NCBI RefSeq assembly: GCF_012163135.1
Contig: NZ_JAAVUP010000011.1
Location: 61,259 to 125,258, forward strand
Length of the DNA: 64,000 bases
Source: Neoroseomonas oryzicola
Lineage (GTDB): Bacteria > Pseudomonadota > Alphaproteobacteria > Acetobacterales > Acetobacteraceae
Direction of reading: 5' to 3'
The position numbers and the translations under genes are program-made. Positions 62,671-64,000 of the stretch are shown in pieces (the stretch's first letter is position 1; every line of letters begins with the position of its first letter). The notes under the pieces were generated by a model. That model did not search any database. It worked only from the letters and a program-made list of their open reading frames with translations, and was not told the origin of the DNA.

Positions 62671-63777
62671 ATGACCCTTGACGACCTGCCGACGCCCTGC
62701 CTCGTCCTCGACCTGGGTATCCTCAAGCGCAACCTGGCCCATATGGCCGCCGCGGTGGCGCGGCATCCGGGGCTGAAGCTGCGCCCGCACATGAAGACGG
62801 CGAAGTCGATCGCGGTCGCGGACCTGGCCGCGCCGGGCAAGGGGCCGATCACCGTCAGCACGGTTGCCGAGGCGCGCTACTTCGCCGGCGGCGGCTTCCA
62901 TGACCAGATCTATGCCGTCGGCATCACGCCGGCGAAGCTCGACGCCATCGCGGCGCTGAACGCGCAGGGCGCCGACGTGAAGGTCATCACCGACGATGCG
63001 GATGTCGCCTCGGCCATCGCCGCGCATCCCGGCCCGCTGCGGGCGCTGATCGAGGTCGATTGCGGCGAGGGCCGCGGCGGCGTGACGCCCGACGGCAACC
63101 TGCTGGCCGAGATCGGCGGCCGGCTCGGCGCGCGCTGCGCCGGGGTGATGACCCATGCCGGGCATTCCTATGCCGAACGCAGCCAGGCGGGCATGGAGAA
63201 TGTCGCCGAGGCCGAGCATCGCGGCGCGGTGACCGCCGCCGACCGCCTGCGCGCCATGGGGGCCAAGGTCGACGTCGTCTCGCTCGGCTCCTCACCCACC
63301 GCGCTCTACGGCAAGGACATGTCGGGCATCACCGACGTCCGCGCCGGCGTCTACATGTTCGGCGACCTGTTCCAGGGCCAGATCGGCACCCATGGGATGG
63401 GCGACATCGCGGTTACCGTCCTGGCCGCCGTGACCGGCCGCAAGCCGGACCGCAACGCGGTGCTGGTCGATGCGGGCGCCATCGCGCTGTCGAAGGACCG
63501 CAGCACGGAAAAGGCGCCGAAGGACTACGGCTTCGGGCTGATGCTCGATGCCGACGGCAAGCCTTCCTTCGGCGACGCCATCGTGGCCCGCACCCATCAG
63601 GAACATGGCGAGGTGCGCGGCGACGGCCCGCTGCCCTTCGATCGCCTGCCGATCGGCGCGCTGGTCCGCATCGCGCCCAACCACACCTGCCTGACGGTGG
63701 CGGCCCATGACCGCTACTACGTCGTCGAAGGCGGGCGGGAGGTGATCGCCGTGTGGGACCGCGTGAACGGCTGGTGA
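62671..63777 (+). CDS. DSD1/D-threonine aldolase-family PLP enzyme
   Basis: The 368-residue protein belongs to the fold-type III group with D-threonine aldolase, D-serine dehydratase and D-threo-3-hydroxyaspartate dehydratase. It opens LDDLPTPCLVLDLGIL; the PLP Lys42 is in LRPHMKTAKS. MTHAGHSYAERS and VSLGSSPTALYG follow. The metal-binding end reads PNHTC (His338, Cys340) then LTVAAHDRYYVVEGG. A His-x-Cys pair, as I recall it, is typical of D-serine/hydroxyaspartate dehydratases, whereas aldolases have His-x-Asp. ATG 62671 is preferred; GTG 62659, overlapping the upstream stop, is an alternative. Confidence 0.88.
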   Translation: MTLDDLPTPCLVLDLGILKRNLAHMAAAVARHPGLKLRPHMKTAKSIAVADLAAPGKGPITVSTVAEARYFAGGGFHDQIYAVGITPAKLDAIAALNAQGADVKVITDDADVASAIAAHPGPLRALIEVDCGEGRGGVTPDGNLLAEIGGRLGARCAGVMTHAGHSYAERSQAGMENVAEAEHRGAVTAADRLRAMGAKVDVVSLGSSPTALYGKDMSGITDVRAGVYMFGDLFQGQIGTHGMGDIAVTVLAAVTGRKPDRNAVLVDAGAIALSKDRSTEKAPKDYGFGLMLDADGKPSFGDAIVARTHQEHGEVRGDGPLPFDRLPIGALVRIAPNHTCLTVAAHDRYYVVEGGREVIAVWDRVNGW

Positions 63778-63857
63778 CAGCCCGCGGGCGGGCAACCGGA
63801 CGTTAACCGCCCCGGCGGTAGGGTGGGGCGAGCAGAACGCGACCGGAGTCCCGCCCC

Positions 63858-64000
63858 ATGCCGATCCGCATCGGAACCTATGCCTTGGCCGCCGCCGCGG
63901 TGGCGGCGGGCGGGTTCGCCCTCACCGCGCGCCTCCTCGCCGCCCGCCCGGGGGGGGGCCTTCCCCTCGCGCCGTGGGTGTCGAACACGGCGGCCTTCGC
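63858..64000 (+). CDS. Membrane or secreted protein, N-terminal fragment (3' end outside window)
   Basis: The frame starts at ATG 63858 and is open to the window edge, giving 47 residues. MPIRIGTYALAAAAVAAGGFALTARLLAARP forms a signal peptide or first membrane helix. A run of nine G (63950-63958) follows shortly after, coding for Pro-Gly-Gly-Gly. The 80-bp spacer before it has no visible gene. The family cannot be judged from this fragment. Confidence 0.6.
   Translation, partial: MPIRIGTYALAAAAVAAGGFALTARLLAARPGGGLPLAPWVSNTAAF

Overview
The window is a chromosomal segment of a very GC-rich (about 70% by eye) alphaproteobacterium. The syntenic block rpsT-dnaA-dnaN-recF-gyrB, with an enoyl-CoA hydratase, mutM and ubiE next to it, plus the many TctC/Bug periplasmic binding proteins, FAD amine oxidases and Dpp-type transport genes, suggest a Roseomonas-like member of the Acetobacteraceae. 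That placement is an inference from gene content. No rRNA, tRNA, insertion sequence, prophage, integrase or CRISPR array was seen, and genes are packed with many 1-8 bp overlaps.

Layout. 1-3.6 kb: tail of a glutathione S-transferase, a lone TctC protein, and an FAD oxidoreductase with an alpha/beta-hydrolase that lacks its nucleophile. 3.7-9.6 kb (minus): a seven-gene operon of GST, AhpD-like protein, three TctC proteins in tandem, D-2-hydroxyacid dehydrogenase and a GntR/UTRA regulator. 9.7-21.7 kb (plus): an eleven-gene unit of a two-subunit class I fumarase/tartrate-dehydratase-like enzyme, sarcosine oxidase soxBDAG and a complete dipeptide-type ABC transporter. 28.0-21.8 kb (minus): a six-gene unit of SDR, PHP hydrolase, PhnZ-like HD oxygenase, alkaline-phosphatase-superfamily enzyme and a HcnB/HcnC-like flavin pair. 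28.3-30.9 kb (plus): acetylpolyamine-deacetylase-like enzyme, class IV aminotransferase and TetR regulator. A perfect AT-rich palindrome lies between these last two units.

31.2-34.8 kb: GalB-like hydratase with a dihydroxyphthalate-decarboxylase-like protein, two tandem Lin0512 paralogues, and a DUF2786/metallopeptidase pair. 34.9-44.7 kb: the replication and housekeeping block. 44.9-47.5 kb: a Crp/Fnr regulator with an upstream palindrome, then a 2-hydroxyacid dehydrogenase and an SDR. 47.5-52.3 kb (minus): an orphan amino-acid binding protein and a three-gene operon (TelA-like, single-TM protein, coiled-coil protein with Gly-rich tail). 52.4-63.8 kb: two Ldh-type dehydrogenases, FAH-family protein, TauD dioxygenase, an ABC exporter whose ATPase motifs are broken, M20 deacylase, threonine-synthase-like enzyme, MlrC-type metallopeptidase, a small secreted protein and a DSD1/D-threonine-aldolase-family enzyme. 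The window ends inside a membrane or secreted protein gene.

How it fits together. About two thirds of the window looks like catabolic capacity for small nitrogenous, carboxylated and perhaps phosphonated compounds. An attractive but unproven reading of 9.7-30.9 kb is that a PhnZ-like oxygenase releases phosphate and an amino or betaine product, while flavin amine oxidases and sarcosine oxidase remove N-methyl groups. The strongest sequence oddities are the degenerate ATPase at 55.3-57.2 kb, the Ser-to-Ala hydrolase at 2.8 kb, the PhnZ-like protein with His in place of the usual Glu, the TelA-like operon and a family of double-hairpin intergenic repeats.
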